From Orychophragmus violaceus (lineage: Eukaryota; Streptophyta; Magnoliopsida; Brassicales; Brassicaceae), in NCBI GenBank assembly GCA_030180135.1, contig CM058237.1:40507126-40571125 (forward strand): DNA of 64,000 bases, given 5' to 3'. Position 1 is the first letter of the stretch; the number at the start of each line of letters is the position of its first letter. Positions 11,252-21,940 of this stretch are shown here, one piece after another. The notes beneath the pieces are model-generated. The model worked only from the letters and a program-made list of their open reading frames with translations. It did not search any database and was not told the origin of the DNA. The position numbers and the translations under genes were made by a program.

Positions 11252-11347
11252 CAAAACCACTGATGTAGTTCACATCTTCTTAAGTGCAACCTTCTTCAGC
11301 CTCAAACACTTCAACTTCCTGAGCAAAGTGAACAGCTTTCTTACCAG
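11252..11347 (-). pseudogene. Short gag segment of element A between insertions B and C
   Basis: Ninety-six bases on the minus strand read KKAVHFAQEVEVFEAEE followed by a stop and then EDVNYISGFG. This is the piece of gag that joins 16498 rightwards to 1422 leftwards, and it matches KKAVHFAQDVEV and EEDVNFIGGSG in D. Its isolation between two LTR elements proves that both landed in the same gag. Confidence 0.85.
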
Positions 11348-11352
11348 TCAAC
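11348..11352. repeat. Target-site duplication of element C, left copy (TCAAC)
   Basis: TCAAC abuts the LTR start at 11353 and recurs at 16493-16497 just after the other LTR. Confidence 0.9.
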
Positions 11353-12526
11353 TGATATACCATGGATTTTACCGGTTTTAACCATGGTATATGCCTTATT
11401 TATCGAGTCTTATGTTATGTTTTGGAGTCTTTTTAGTATGTTTACAGGTTTAGACACATTTGGAGCAGAAGTGGAGATTTTGGAGCTGTTTGGTGTATTT
11501 TGGAGATTTGGTCCGAGAGACAGAGTTCACTGTCCAGTTTTGGAGATTGCGTCGATCGTTGCACACCTGCATCGATCGTTGCATATGCGAATGTGCCAGA
11601 CTCGCCGATTTAATGAAGAATGCTGATTTTGCAGAAAAGCCCAGATATTTACACAGAAGCCCAAAACGTGTTTTAGCTATTATATAAGGGTTTTTAAGCC
11701 ATTGTTTAGGCTACGCTTTACTTTAAGTCTTATTTTATTTCAGAGAGCCTTAGGGGCTGATCTTGCTCTCGAAAGAGAGAGGATTTCGAACCCCTGTTGA
11801 TTATTCTGTTTTATGATATTTGGTTTTCTACTTAAGATGTTTTCTGTTTCGATGAACATGTCTGAGTAGATTACCTGTTAGGTTGAAGGATTCTCATTAG
11901 GGATTTCAGAGAATTATAGTTTAAATCAATCTGTAGAGATTTATATCTGCTAGTTCTTTATCTAAGTTGTTCTTAATGCTAAATCTGAAGTAGCTAATCA
12001 GAGTTATGATGTTAGGTTGATTAATTCAGCGGAAGTTGATTAATTTAACTAGAAAGAACTTAGATAAGCAATTAAACTATTCGCAAACGAAAGTTTGGTT
12101 TAGGATAATTGTGAACATATCAAACTTGGAATTAATGCTAGTTTAATCTGTTAGTTCTCGCAAACGAAAGTTTGGTTTGCTGCACTTAGACTTAGAGAAT
12201 TATCGCAAAGGAATTTGGTTAATTCTATATCAGTGTTTGAGTTCTAGAATAGTTATTGATTGGATCTAGATAGATTGATTGCTTGCGTTCCTGATTTCCT
12301 GAGAACTCCTGAAACCTAACGCTTCGCTTCCTTGCTCACAAACTCGCCTGCTACTGATTTACTTTTCTGCTCTGCTTTTAGTTTAATCATCTTTGCTTTC
12401 TCCTAGTTTAATCACTTCTGTTTTTATCTATCGTTGACCAGAGTCCCTGTGGATTCGATACCCTAAGTACTACAACTACATCACTGTGCACTTGCAGTTA
12501 GTATAGGGATAAAACTAGACCTATCA
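11353..12526 (+). repeat. 5' LTR of element C
   Basis: Begins TGATATACC with a palindrome to about 11394 and ends CCTATCA. A TATATAA box at 11681-11687 is the likely promoter. A TCGATCG pair at 11552-11582 lies upstream of it. Mini-hairpins at 12084-12097, 12161-12174 and 12206-12217 lie about 400-530 bases downstream of the TATA box, so they should be in the transcribed leader. Confidence 0.93.
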
Positions 12527-12532
12527 AGTTTT

Positions 12533-12549
12533 TGGCGCCGTTGCCGGGG
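12533..12549 (+). promoter_or_regulatory. Primer-binding site of element C, tRNA-Asp
   Basis: TGGCGCCGTTGCCGGGG is complementary to the 3' end of plant tRNA-Asp (CCA end included) and starts six bases after the 5' LTR. The same site is in A (17703-17719), B (10031-10047) and D (50872-50888). Confidence 0.9.
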
Positions 12550-12770
12550 ACTCTTTTGAGTTCTCGATAGATTTGAACTTAGGGTTTAGACTAGGATTTT
12601 CGTTTTTTAATTTTTGCTACTAATTTTTTTTCTTTTTCTGTTCTTGCGTTTCAGGTACGCCTGTAATCGCCCTGCAACGATCGACACGGTCCTGTGTGTC
12701 GATCGTCACATCATCGCGCTTGCATCGATCGACGCTTCTCCTGCATCGATCGACACATATCGTAAGGAAG

Positions 12771-13979
12771 ATGTATGATTTCTTCAATCCAGGGATTGAC
12801 AACTCGCAGATAACTTGGTTAAAGAGCAAAGTAGAGTCTCTGCATAGTCTTGTACTTGAAAAGTATGGGCAAGAAGCTATCAACTACGTTGGAGGGAATG
12901 AATTCTACAGTCAGGAATCTGCTTTTCAGGGACCTTTCCAGCAACAGGGCAATGCCTTCTCAAGGAGTTGTAGCGTTTCTTCTTACCAAGTACCGCCTGC
13001 ACCTACAGCTCATGAGAGCAGAATGGAAATCATGATAGAGCAGTACCTTGAGAGACAACAACAGATTTATAGGTCCTTCAACTCAAAGATGGATGCTTTG
13101 TATGAAGATTTGAATGAGAAGCTTGAATCTTTGAGCACACATATGGAGGAGCTGGATGCAGCGATAGAGAGGCAAAATGAAGCTAAGAGAGCTGAACGGA
13201 AGCTGCACATCAATGCTGTGAACATAAGGGATGAGATTGAGTTGCTAGGTGAAGAATAGAGCATAATCTCGGATTTTCTGGATGAATATTGTCTGCCTGA
13301 TACATGCACCGATCGACACCCCCTTAGTGACGATCGACACGCCATTCTGACGGCAATTTCGAGTTCTTTCGAGAAACAGAATCGCCTTGCATCGATCGAC
13401 ACACATTATGCAACGATCGACACAGAACGCACACATGTCCAGAAACCTGCAACAGTACCAGAACAAGCTTACAAGCCCCCGGTGCCATATCCTAAGGTTC
13501 CTAAACCTTCCAGACAAGAGCTAGAAGTGGCTAACTGCATGAAAGTGATGGATAAGAAGGTGAATAGAACACCACCAGTTGAAACTTCGCGAGTTCATGC
13601 AAAGGAGATGATCTCCACTGATGGTCATCTGGAAGAAGAAGTTCAGATTGGTGGAACTACAGTATCTGATAGTGGAAAGAAGAAGATGGCGGTTCCTCTT
13701 AAACCTGCTCTAACATCTTCAGTACCTGCAACTGCTCATAAGCAGAAAGCCCCAAACATCAGATCTACATCAAAGGTAAGGAACAAATCATCTAAGCTTA
13801 AACCTTCTGATCATATTGTTCATATTGCAGAAAAACGCAGTAGACCGCCCAAGCTTCGCTCCCGCCCTGATTCTGATTTCTCATTCCTTGGGAAGCCTCA
13901 TGATCTGAATGCCTATACACCTCCTTGGATGAAGAGATATGCACAGAGACACTCAAAGTCTCTGTTGAAACCGCCTTGA
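12771..13979 (+). CDS. Gag-tail-like protein of element C with one internal TAG
   Basis: From the ATG at 12771 one frame runs to the TGA at 13979, broken only by TAG at 13257-13259. The first part (162 codons) has YVGG, SSYQVPPAPTAHES, MDALYEDLNEKLESLSTHMEELD, then a likely coiled coil; these match the gag tail of D (the region after its capsid domain). Two TCGATCG modules in frame (13305-13345, 13385-13425) read as D-R-H and S/T-I-D-T repeats. The second part (13260-13979) is Lys/Pro-rich and ends TPPWMKRYAQRHSKSL, like the C-terminus of D. The gag core and protease are absent. Function unknown; a GTG upstream in the frame is not preferred. Readthrough of the TAG is possible but unproven. 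Confidence 0.6.
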
Positions 13980-15319
13980 ATCAAATCTCTTCCAATAGTC
14001 AAGCTAATGACTAAAAACAAGCGCTGAGTGGGAGGCAACCCACTGTTAGGTTCGTTTTTGTTTTTGTTTCCATTCGTTTTGATTTGGTATTTTTAATTTT
14101 TCTGTTTAAGTGTGTTCAGAGCTGAGGGAAACAGGAATAATCGCATTGCATCGATCGACACACATTGTGCATCGGTCGATGCAGTCGCGATTTACGGTTT
14201 ACCGATTCATTTGCGGTTCAGACACCGGTTATCTACATAACCGCGAGCTATAATCGCCTTGCATCGATCGACACCCTTGTGGCATCGATCGACACAGGGC
14301 GACGACAGGTAAGTATTCTGCAACTTTTCGGTTTGTTCTTCAATTTGATTATTCTTTCACCGAGCTCATGCTTTGAATACACTGGGGACAGTGTAGTTTA
14401 AGTGTGGGGGAGGAAGCTACTGACGCACGCTTTTGTTTTCTTAGTTTTTCAAAATTTGTTTTATTGAGTCAAAATTTGTATGAAACTATGATTTTTCGAG
14501 GAAACTTTTCGCTTGAACAGGAACTAAGTGACCATTGGACAGACTTGCAGAGCCTCTATGACTGTTAGAAAAACCAGACACAGATCAGCCTACTGAGGAC
14601 ACCCGCATCACTTCAGGTATCAGAGGATCCTTTTACTGACTTCAATTTAATACTGACTTAGATTTCTCACCTAAGGGCTTGGTATACTTTGTGTCGGATT
14701 CCCTTGTTAGTTCTGACACAGCCTGTCAACCTATCCTATTTAGTTCCCTTCTCCCCTTCTATAAAGTAAAAAAAAAAAAAAAAAATAATAATAAACTGAG
14801 GATGAGTTAGTAACTCCGAAGTGGTCATGGGAAGGGTAGCAAACACTATTTTCTCTCATGTGATCCATGGAATGTGTCCAAAGTACACCCCATAACGGAA
14901 AGAACACTGATAAAAAAAAAAAATGATACCCAATGGGGAAAAATCAGTTGTTAAAGGAGGGAAAGAGAAGAAAGGGACTAGAGAAAGATAGTATGGTGGT
15001 CTAGAGCTGATAAGGTAAGAATCCATGTGCCCTTTGATCGATACTCCTTAGGTGAGACCGCCCTTAAATACTTGCAGAAGTCAGTAGGGAGAATTTGAAT
15101 GCTTGAATGTGATTGTGGAGTTTACTTGGGACAGTTGCTAAGTGTGGGGGAAGTATATTGTGGTCTTGAGTTCTGTAGGGAAGTTTTCAGTGGCTTACTA
15201 AGTGAATGTGATTGTGAAAGTTCCTAGGACGAAATGAGTTTCTGTGTTTTCAAACCTCTTCGCTTATACTTTGGTTCTTTACTTGCTTGAGGACAAGCAA
15301 GAGCTAAGTGTGGGGGAGT
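13980..15319 (+). other. 3' non-coding domain of element C
   Basis: No credible ORF. It contains hairpins at 13997-14012 and 14027-14044, TCGATCG pairs at 14145-14185 and 14260-14300, polypurine-like tracts at 14400-14413 and 15140-15153, an A-rich tract at 14767-14790, a hairpin at 15283-15300 and the true polypurine tract at 15306-15319. The order and spacing match B and D although the coding parts differ. Confidence 0.7.
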
Positions 15320-16492
15320 TGATATACCATGGATTTTCCCGGTTTTAACCATGGTATATGCCTTATTTATCGAGTCTTATGTTATGTTTTGGAGTCTTTT
15401 TAGTATGTTTACAGGTTTAGACACATTTGGAGCAGAAGTGGAGATTTTGGAGCTGTTTGGTGTATTTTGGAGATTTGGTCCGAGAGACAGAGTTCACTGT
15501 CCAGTTTTGGAGATTGCGTCGATCGTTGCACACCTGCATCGATCGTTGCATATGCGAATGGGCCAGACTCGCCGATTTAATGAAGAATGCTGATTTTGCA
15601 GAAAAGCCCAGATATTTACACAGAAGCCCAAAACGTGTTTTAGCTATTATATAAGGGTTTTAAGCCATTGTTTAGGCTACGCTTTACTTTAAGTCTTATT
15701 TTATTTCAGAGAGCCTTAGGGGCTGATCTTGCTCTCGAAAGAGAGAGGATTTCGAACCCCTGTTGATTATTCTGTTTTATGATATTTGGTTTTCTACTTA
15801 AGATGTTTTCTGTTTCGATGAACATGTCTGAGTAGATTACCTGTTAGGTTGAAGGATTCTCATTAGGGATTTCAGAGAATTATAGTTTAAATCAATCTGT
15901 AGAGATTTATATCTGCTAGTTCTTTATCTAAGTTGTTCTTAATGCTAAATCTGAAGTAGCTAATCAGAGTTATGATGTTAGGTTGATTAATTCAGCGGAA
16001 GTTGATTAATTTAACTAGAAAGAACTTAGATAAGCAATTAAACTATTCGCAAACGAAAGTTTGGTTTAGGATAATTGTGAACATATCAAACTTGGAATTA
16101 ATGCTAGTTTAATCTGTTAGTTCTCGCAAACGAAAGTTTGGTTTGCTGCACTTAGACTTAGAGAATTATCGCAAAGGAATTTGGTTAATTCTATATCAGT
16201 GTTTGAGTTCTAGAATAGTTATTGATTGGATCTAGATAGATTGATTGCTTTCGTTCCTGATTTCCTGAGAACTCCTGAAACCTAACGCTTCGCTTCCTTG
16301 CTCACAAACTCGCCTGCTACTGATTTACTTTTCTGCTCTGCTTTTAGTTTAATCATCTTTGCTTTCTCCTAGTTTAATCACTTCTGTTTTTATCTATCGT
16401 TGACCAGAGTCCCTGTGGATTCGATACCCTAAGTACTACAACTACATCACTGTGCACTTGCAGTTAGTATAGGGATAAAACTAGACCTATCA
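15320..16492 (+). repeat. 3' LTR of element C
   Basis: Nearly identical to 11353-12526, with one T fewer in a T-run near 15660. It is followed by TCAAC at 16493-16497, where element A gag resumes. Confidence 0.93.
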
Positions 16493-16497
16493 TCAAC
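16493..16497. repeat. Target-site duplication of element C, right copy (TCAAC)
   Basis: Matches 11348-11352. Confidence 0.9.
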
Positions 16498-17512
16498 AAG
16501 CTCTGAACACTATCCAGCTGCTTCTTAATCTCAGAAATCTGCATGTGATCTATCTTTCCACCAGATTCTTTCCTCCTCTGATCTGCAGTCTTAGTACCGT
16601 TGCTCCTCACCAAGTTCTCAATCAACACTCTAGCCTGCTCGGGAGTCTTTGTGTTGAAGTTACCATTGCTGGCAGCATCCAACGCAGACTAGTACCAGAG
16701 ATCCACACCTATGAAGAAAATGCCCAACAACTGAATTTCAGAGAATCCATGATGAGGACAATCTCGTTGGTACATCTTAAACCTTACCCAAGCTGACTTA
16801 AGTTGCTCTGTAGGTCCCTGAGTGAATGTCAGAAGATCCTGTCTGAGCTGATCTGAGCGAGCATCATCATAGAAGTGTTGCAGAAACTCTCTCTTCACAC
16901 CATCCCAAGTAGTCAACTTCCCAGGTGGAAGTTGCTTCAGCCAAGCAGCAGCCTCTCCAGCGAGAGAATATGGGAAAAGCTTCAGATAAAGGAAGTCATA
17001 ATCCACCCCGTTGTACTTCATTCCAGTGATGAAGGCTTCAAAATCCTCAATGTGGTCCATGGGTTGCTCATGTGGGAGACCATGGAAGGGGTGCTGCCTC
17101 AGCATAGCGTAATAGACAGTCTTGATCTCAAAGTCATTCCTTTCAAAAGGTGGAGGAACAATTGTTGACCGGTTAGCATAAAACTCATCGGGACGGTTGT
17201 AGTCAGCAAGAGTCCTCTCAGCAGCAGGTGGCTGTCCATTAGCTCCAGCATTGACCATCTGCCTCTGACCTTTAGGCTGTCAGGTTCAGGGATTACTCGT
17301 CCCTCAGCATCAATCCTTTGCCCCTGATCATTGTAGGTGTTGTTCTGTTGGTGTCTCAGAACTCCTTCAGCATATGGTCTCAAAATCAAACGATTGCTCA
17401 TCATTCTTGTTCTTTGACCCGTTCTGTTCGTTCTCTCGAGTTTAGCAAGCTCCTCAAGTCTGAGGTTCAAAAGTTCTTCGCTCTGGTTGATTCGGGTATT
17501 TCGACTAGGCAT
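16498..17512 (-). pseudogene. N-terminal gag of element A
   Basis: The minus-strand ATG at 17512 begins MPSRNTRINQSEELLNL, aligned with the gag starts of B and D. The gag domain is clear (SLAGEAAAWLKQLPPG, REFLQHFYDDARSDQ, YQRDCPHHGFSE). A frameshift or small deletion near 17285 moves the frame. A TAG at about 16686-16688 replaces the glutamine codon found in B and D (PYQ-S/T-ALDN). Element C cuts the gene at 16497. Confidence 0.82.
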
Positions 17513-17702
17513 ACACTGACTTCAAAACACTGTTTCGAGGTCGATGTCGGGTGACACTAAGGAGGGTGTCGGTCGACACTGAATGCGTCTGTGATTACCT
17601 GCAGCAACAAAACAAGCCAAACCGAGAAAAATCAGTAACAAAAGAAATAAAACGACTTAGATTAAACTTTAAAACAAAATATATCGGCGAACTCAGTTGA
17701 GT

Positions 17703-17719
17703 CCCCGGCAACGGCGCCA
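17703..17719 (-). promoter_or_regulatory. Primer-binding site of element A, tRNA-Asp
   Basis: The plus strand carries the exact 17-base 3' end of tRNA-Asp, six bases from the 5' LTR boundary at 17726. Confidence 0.88.
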
Positions 17720-17725
17720 AAAACT

Positions 17726-18908
17726 TGATAGGTCAAGAAATATCCCTATTCTACTGCAAGTGCACACATATGTGAATGTAGCACTTAAGGTATCGTATCT
17801 ACAAGGAATCACGGTCACACGATAGATTATATGTTGTCAAGTTAAGCTAAATCAATTCAAGAAAGTAGTAAACAAAAGCAAGTAAACAGGAAGGTGTTTT
17901 CAATAAGAGAAAGGCATCAGACTTAGGAAGTTCTCGGGAATTATGCAATGCTAGACACTTAACTAACCGGATTCAGATTTAAAACAGGTTCAAGAACTAG
18001 AAACACAATGCTAAACAATCCAACTCTCGCTGAGATTATTTCTATATCTAGCAACCTAGCGATCCAAATTTCTTTGTGATCCTAGAGTTCTAAACAAGCA
18101 TTAAGAACAGGTTCTATCGGTTCACAATTCTTCTAAACCAAATCTCTTTGTATCAAGTCAAATTTCTCACACTAAGTTTATTCAGATTATAACTCACACT
18201 CTCGTGCTATTTTCAATTATCTCAGATCTAAACCCTAGGTGATCAGTCCAGAATTCAGTATTAAGCACAACTTTTGGCGATGAACAAACATATGGTGAAT
18301 CCTAATAAATCAGTTATCAAACATGCATAAAACCCTTATGAGAATTCCTAAATCTAACTAGGTTACTACTCAGACACATTATCATTTAAACAACACATCA
18401 TTGAATAGAAAACCAAAGATTGAATAGATAAAAGTAAAGGGGTTCGAAATCCTTCTCTCAAGGTTACAAGTAGCAAGAATCAGCCCCTAGCCAAAATCTC
18501 TCAATCTCCAAAGCAAGAACAAGTAAGAACAAGATGAAAAGATAGCATAATGAGTCTGCTCTCAAAAACCTAATTAAAACCACTAAACACATTTTGGGGC
18601 TAATTAGAATTAGGAAAACTTCTGAGCAATTCTGCAATTCTTCAAAACATGTCTTCAGCTCGCGTATAACTTCTTTGTCGCTCTCAGTGTCGACCGACAT
18701 CAAGGTTAGTGTCGGTCGACATCCAGTCGTAGCCGAGACACCAACTTCGGCTCGTTGCACTAATCACCAGAAACGTCCTATAATTCCATCTTTTGCTCCA
18801 GACACAAGCCTACCTGTAGAAGACTCAATAGACTCGAAAAACCAGGTTAAAGACTAAATATATACAACTATATCATGGTTGAAAACCTATAAAAACCATG
18901 ATATATCA
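17726..18908 (-). repeat. 5' LTR of element A
   Basis: This 1183-bp LTR has the same terminal signature as the others (TGATATATCATGG start, CCTATCA end on the minus strand) but is clearly diverged within. Two mini-hairpins (18065-18076 and 18139-18150) and a TCGACCGA/TCGGTCGA pair (about 18688-18720) are kept. Its partner LTR is outside the window. Confidence 0.88.
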
Positions 18909-19575
18909 TCCCCAAAACTCCCAAATCTCAAATCCCTAAAATTTCTTCTCATATTCCACCCTCCGAAATTGCCGTTGTTGCTGCTGAACCTTTTCTTAAA
19001 TCTAAGGCAAAGACACATCTATTGGTTTTCTATCGTCATTGTAAAAAGAAGGTCTCTCTGCTCCCATTGCATCCATCTTCTACCCGCGGCCTTAAGGCTT
19101 TAACCCTACGAAGGCCACCTTTAAAATCGAGTCTCGCTTTCTCTATTTTATTTCTATGAATTTCACGGTGAGCTTATATCTTCTATTATATATCCATTCA
19201 ATCTTTCTCGGTTTTACTCCTTTTCCATTTCAGATATTTGGCATTAGGGTTCTGATTTGATATATATTTTGCTTCATCGTTTTCTTTAGTAGCCCGTGGA
19301 CCGACTTCTACATGTCTGAATTGTTGATTAATATCCATTTTGGTAAATTGGTTGGTGTGTGTAGGTTTTGAAATGGCCACAGTTCCAGGACAACAATTCT
19401 TTCTTGGTGAAACAGTTTGGAAGAGGAAACATTAAGGCTCAATCCAGCAAGCTTGCTGTCAAGTGCTTTCCAGGACAACTTCTTTTTCGTTTTATCTTTC
19501 TTCCTTTTTTGTTTTATATGGTTTGGGTTACATCAAAGATTGTCTTCTCAATAAATGTATATGTTTTTCCGTAGT
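18909..19575. other. Unassigned flank of element A
   Basis: The ends of several short ORFs overlap here, for example 19368-19574, but I recognise no protein family. Stretches such as 18950-19140 have mildly gene-like composition and could be a captured or decayed gene fragment. Confidence 0.3.
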
Positions 19576-19576
19576 C

Positions 19577-20240
19577 CTGGGCAATCGGGTCCTCAGGTCG
19601 GGTTTGGGTCAGGTCTTGACAGGTCCCAGGTCCAACGAGTAGAGGAAAATGAGGATCCATTTATGGACATATTAGATTCAGGTCGGTTTTGGGTCGGTTT
19701 CGGTTCGGGTCTTAGGACATCATACCTGCAAAAACCCGTTATTATTCGGATACTAATCGGGTCAGGTTCAGATACATGTTCGAATAGGTTCATAACAGGT
19801 TCATAACATGTTCGGAACAAGTTCAGAGCAGGTTCAGAACACGTTAGGAATAGGTTTGGAACATGTTACGAACAGGTTTGGAAAAATTTAGGAACAAGTT
19901 CGGAATAGGTTAGAAACAGGTTCGGAACAAGATAAAAACAAGTTAGGAACATGTTCGGAACAAGTTAAGAAAACATGTTCGGAACAAGTTAGGAACATGT
20001 TCAGAATAGGTTAGAAACATGTTAGTAATATATACAATATATATATTTATACAGGTTTATATGGGTGCCAAGAAGACCCGCGGGTAATACCCGAACCCGA
20101 ACTTGTACTCACGAGTCTTCAACTGCTGGACCCAACATGTTAATATACCTTGACCCGAACCTGACCCGACCCGAATTTTTTGGGTCGGTTCCTAGTCGGA
20201 TCCTCGGGTCCATGTAAAAATGCCAATTCCTAGTTTCAGG
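19577..20240. repeat. GGGTCGGGT/GTTCGGAAC-rich degenerate repeat, possible hAT-type short element
   Basis: Both edges are rich in GGGTC/GACCC on opposite strands, with ends resembling TAGTCCTGGGCA and its partner TAGGAATTGGCA. Inside, 19797-20010 is a degenerate tandem array of an 11-base unit like GTTCGGAACAG, with about 18 copies. I find no convincing target duplication. Assignment to hAT is by analogy with 28510-29264. Confidence 0.4.
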
Positions 20241-21539
20241 GAAGTCACGGCCGATGAAGTGGGTGATGCGACTAATAGTAGCATTATATATATTTCAAGC
20301 TTTAGAATATTGTACTGGCAAAGGATGTAAGTAAGTTGTAAAATATTTTACTTTCTTTACCATGATATAAATGCTTACCGAGTTCTCTCTGATGATGTAA
20401 GTTAAATCTTCCGTTCTTTGTTTTTCTTACATTTGTCTCTGTTAATATAAAAACCATCACATGTTTTGACAGGTTATCTTGCAAATGGATAAGTAGAGTT
20501 GGTTTATCGATGTTACACAGATTGTTGTGTGAAAAATGGGACTAAAATGCTCACGAATGAAGCCGGTGAAGTTACTAGGTTATAATTACTCTTTCTTTTT
20601 CCACATTTGTTGCTATTTCGCTCTCTTTGAGCATTTTCTTCTTTATGAAGTGTTAATGTTATTATGTCTTCGTTTTTCCCCTGAAAGTTAGCCCTTTACA
20701 AGGGATGTTTAATCAAACGATTTCTTCTCGAAGATGGAATCAAGCATGTGTAACATTCTTTTCCCACATTCTTCACTTTTTCACTTTTTCTGTGGTTTGA
20801 AACCCTGAGTTACTTTTTTCTATTACTTTTCTAAATTGCTTCTGAATTTTTCTACATAGGTACGTTTCTAATGGAAAGCCCCCGGAGTTAAAGAGACAAG
20901 AACTGGAAAACAATATATTTATTATCCCTACTACTGTTCAAATTGATCGTTAGGTCAAAAACGCCACCATATCTCTATTACTGCTCAAATTGTGTGCATC
21001 TAAAGTTTGTTTTTGTTTTGCTATTTCCAGTATTTTCGATTTGATATCTACATTTTTTGTTATCTTCCTTTTCAATCCAAAGAGGTTAGAGGAACCAGAG
21101 AAGGTTATTGCTTCACAAAGAGAAGAGATGGATAAACCAGAAAAGAGATGAACAAATGTCGAACTCCTAGTGTTGCTTCTTCTGCCTTTCCTGGTAACCA
21201 AATCACCTATGGTATGCTATTTATTGTCATTCTTTCTCTTTCGTTATCATTGTCAATGTGATGGATCTCTCACTGATGAGATCCACTCTATTCAGATTTT
21301 GAAGGTGATACAAACCTTGCAAATTTCTTTTTTGTGTGACAAATGGGATCTATAAAGGTGAGTTTCTATTTTATGTTCAGAATCTAGTGTAAAATTAATA
21401 TTTTTCTGGTGTTTTCTAGAGTCGTACTATTAGTATATTAATTTTAAACTCGTGTTTCTCTTCATCTTTGGTACTCTGTATTTGATTCTTGATTAGTAAT
21501 GAAATATATTTTAATCTTAATTTGCAATATATTTTAATC
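20241..21539. other. Unassigned AT-rich interval
   Basis: Short T-rich stretches alternate with exon-like pieces, for example 21060-21200, but no family is recognisable and no ORF exceeds 83 codons. It could be the interior of the CACTA element whose end lies at 21940. Confidence 0.3.
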
Positions 21540-21940
21540 TTCATCTTTAATATAATTATTACCAATACAACATAAAAAGCTACTAAAGAATTGAAAATAG
21601 CCCTAAATCTCCTTTATTATAAAAAATATTACGGCAATTGAAAAAAGCTACTATAAAACGTAAATAACCCTTTATGTTTGTTATTATAACTTTTTTTACG
21701 GCAAATAAAAAATGCTAATATAAAATATAAAATGGCAAGCATAATGAGCTACTGTAAAATATATTATAGCAACAAAATTCATGTTATCGTAGATAGAATT
21801 ATGATGCATGATAAATTAACACTATCGTAGATGTGGGTTTTAAGATAGCAGCGGTATAGACAACGTTCATGTAAACAACTTTGATAGCAGCGGTATAAAT
21901 AGCGTTTTCATGGTGCTATCAATGCACATATTTCTTGTAG
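21540..21940. mobile_element. CACTA-type transposon end
   Basis: The terminus ATTTCTTGTAGTG at about 21928-21940 is the inverted form of the CACTACAAGAAAT end typical of plant CACTA (En/Spm) elements. Inside it are repeated subterminal motifs: GCTACTATAAAA-like words at 21580-21770 and a repeated AGCAGCGGTATA at about 21848 and 21888. The copia integrase frame resumes directly after the terminus. The opposite end is not identified. Confidence 0.6.

Larger units (their letters stand above)
11353..16492 (+). mobile_element. Element C, non-autonomous gypsy-related LTR element
   Basis: The 5.1-kb element has LTRs at 11353-12526 (1174 bp) and 15320-16492 (1173 bp), TCAAC duplications, a tRNA-Asp primer site (12533-12549) and a polypurine tract (15306-15319). 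By eye the LTRs differ at three substitutions and one T-run indel, so this is the youngest insertion in the window. The 2.8-kb interior encodes only a gag-tail-like protein interrupted by one TAG, with no capsid domain, protease, reverse transcriptase or integrase. It must have been moved by proteins made elsewhere; the signals it shares with B make a B-like helper plausible. Confidence 0.93.
1..18908 (-). mobile_element. Gypsy element A, Athila-like LTR retrotransposon, partial and nested
   Basis: The 5' LTR (17726-18908), the tRNA-Asp primer site and gag lie at the right; the element runs leftwards off the window, so its 3' LTR and any pol are not seen. Two later elements split its gag: B at 1423-11246 and C at 11353-16492. 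Removing both, with one copy of each target duplication, brings the gag segments 17512-16498, 11347-11252 and 1417-1 into one collinear gag-protease order that matches the intact ORF of element D. The absence of a CCHC knuckle, the tRNA-Asp primer site and the protease style point to the chromodomain-less Athila/Tat group. Group placement is inference from motifs. Confidence 0.85.

Noticed and set aside
11384..11687. 80- and 75-codon ORFs in the C LTR, repeated at 15351-15654
   Set aside because: Both copies are inside LTRs upstream of or across the TATA box; repetition comes from the LTR and not from a gene.
2395..14300. A CRISPR-like array of palindromic repeats
   Set aside because: The modules are dispersed pairs without regular repeat-spacer units or cas genes, and the sequence is plant nuclear DNA.
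19797..20010. A satellite array of centromeric type
   Set aside because: The unit is about 11 bases and degenerate, over only about 200 bases, much shorter than centromeric satellites of this family, whose units are near 180 bases.
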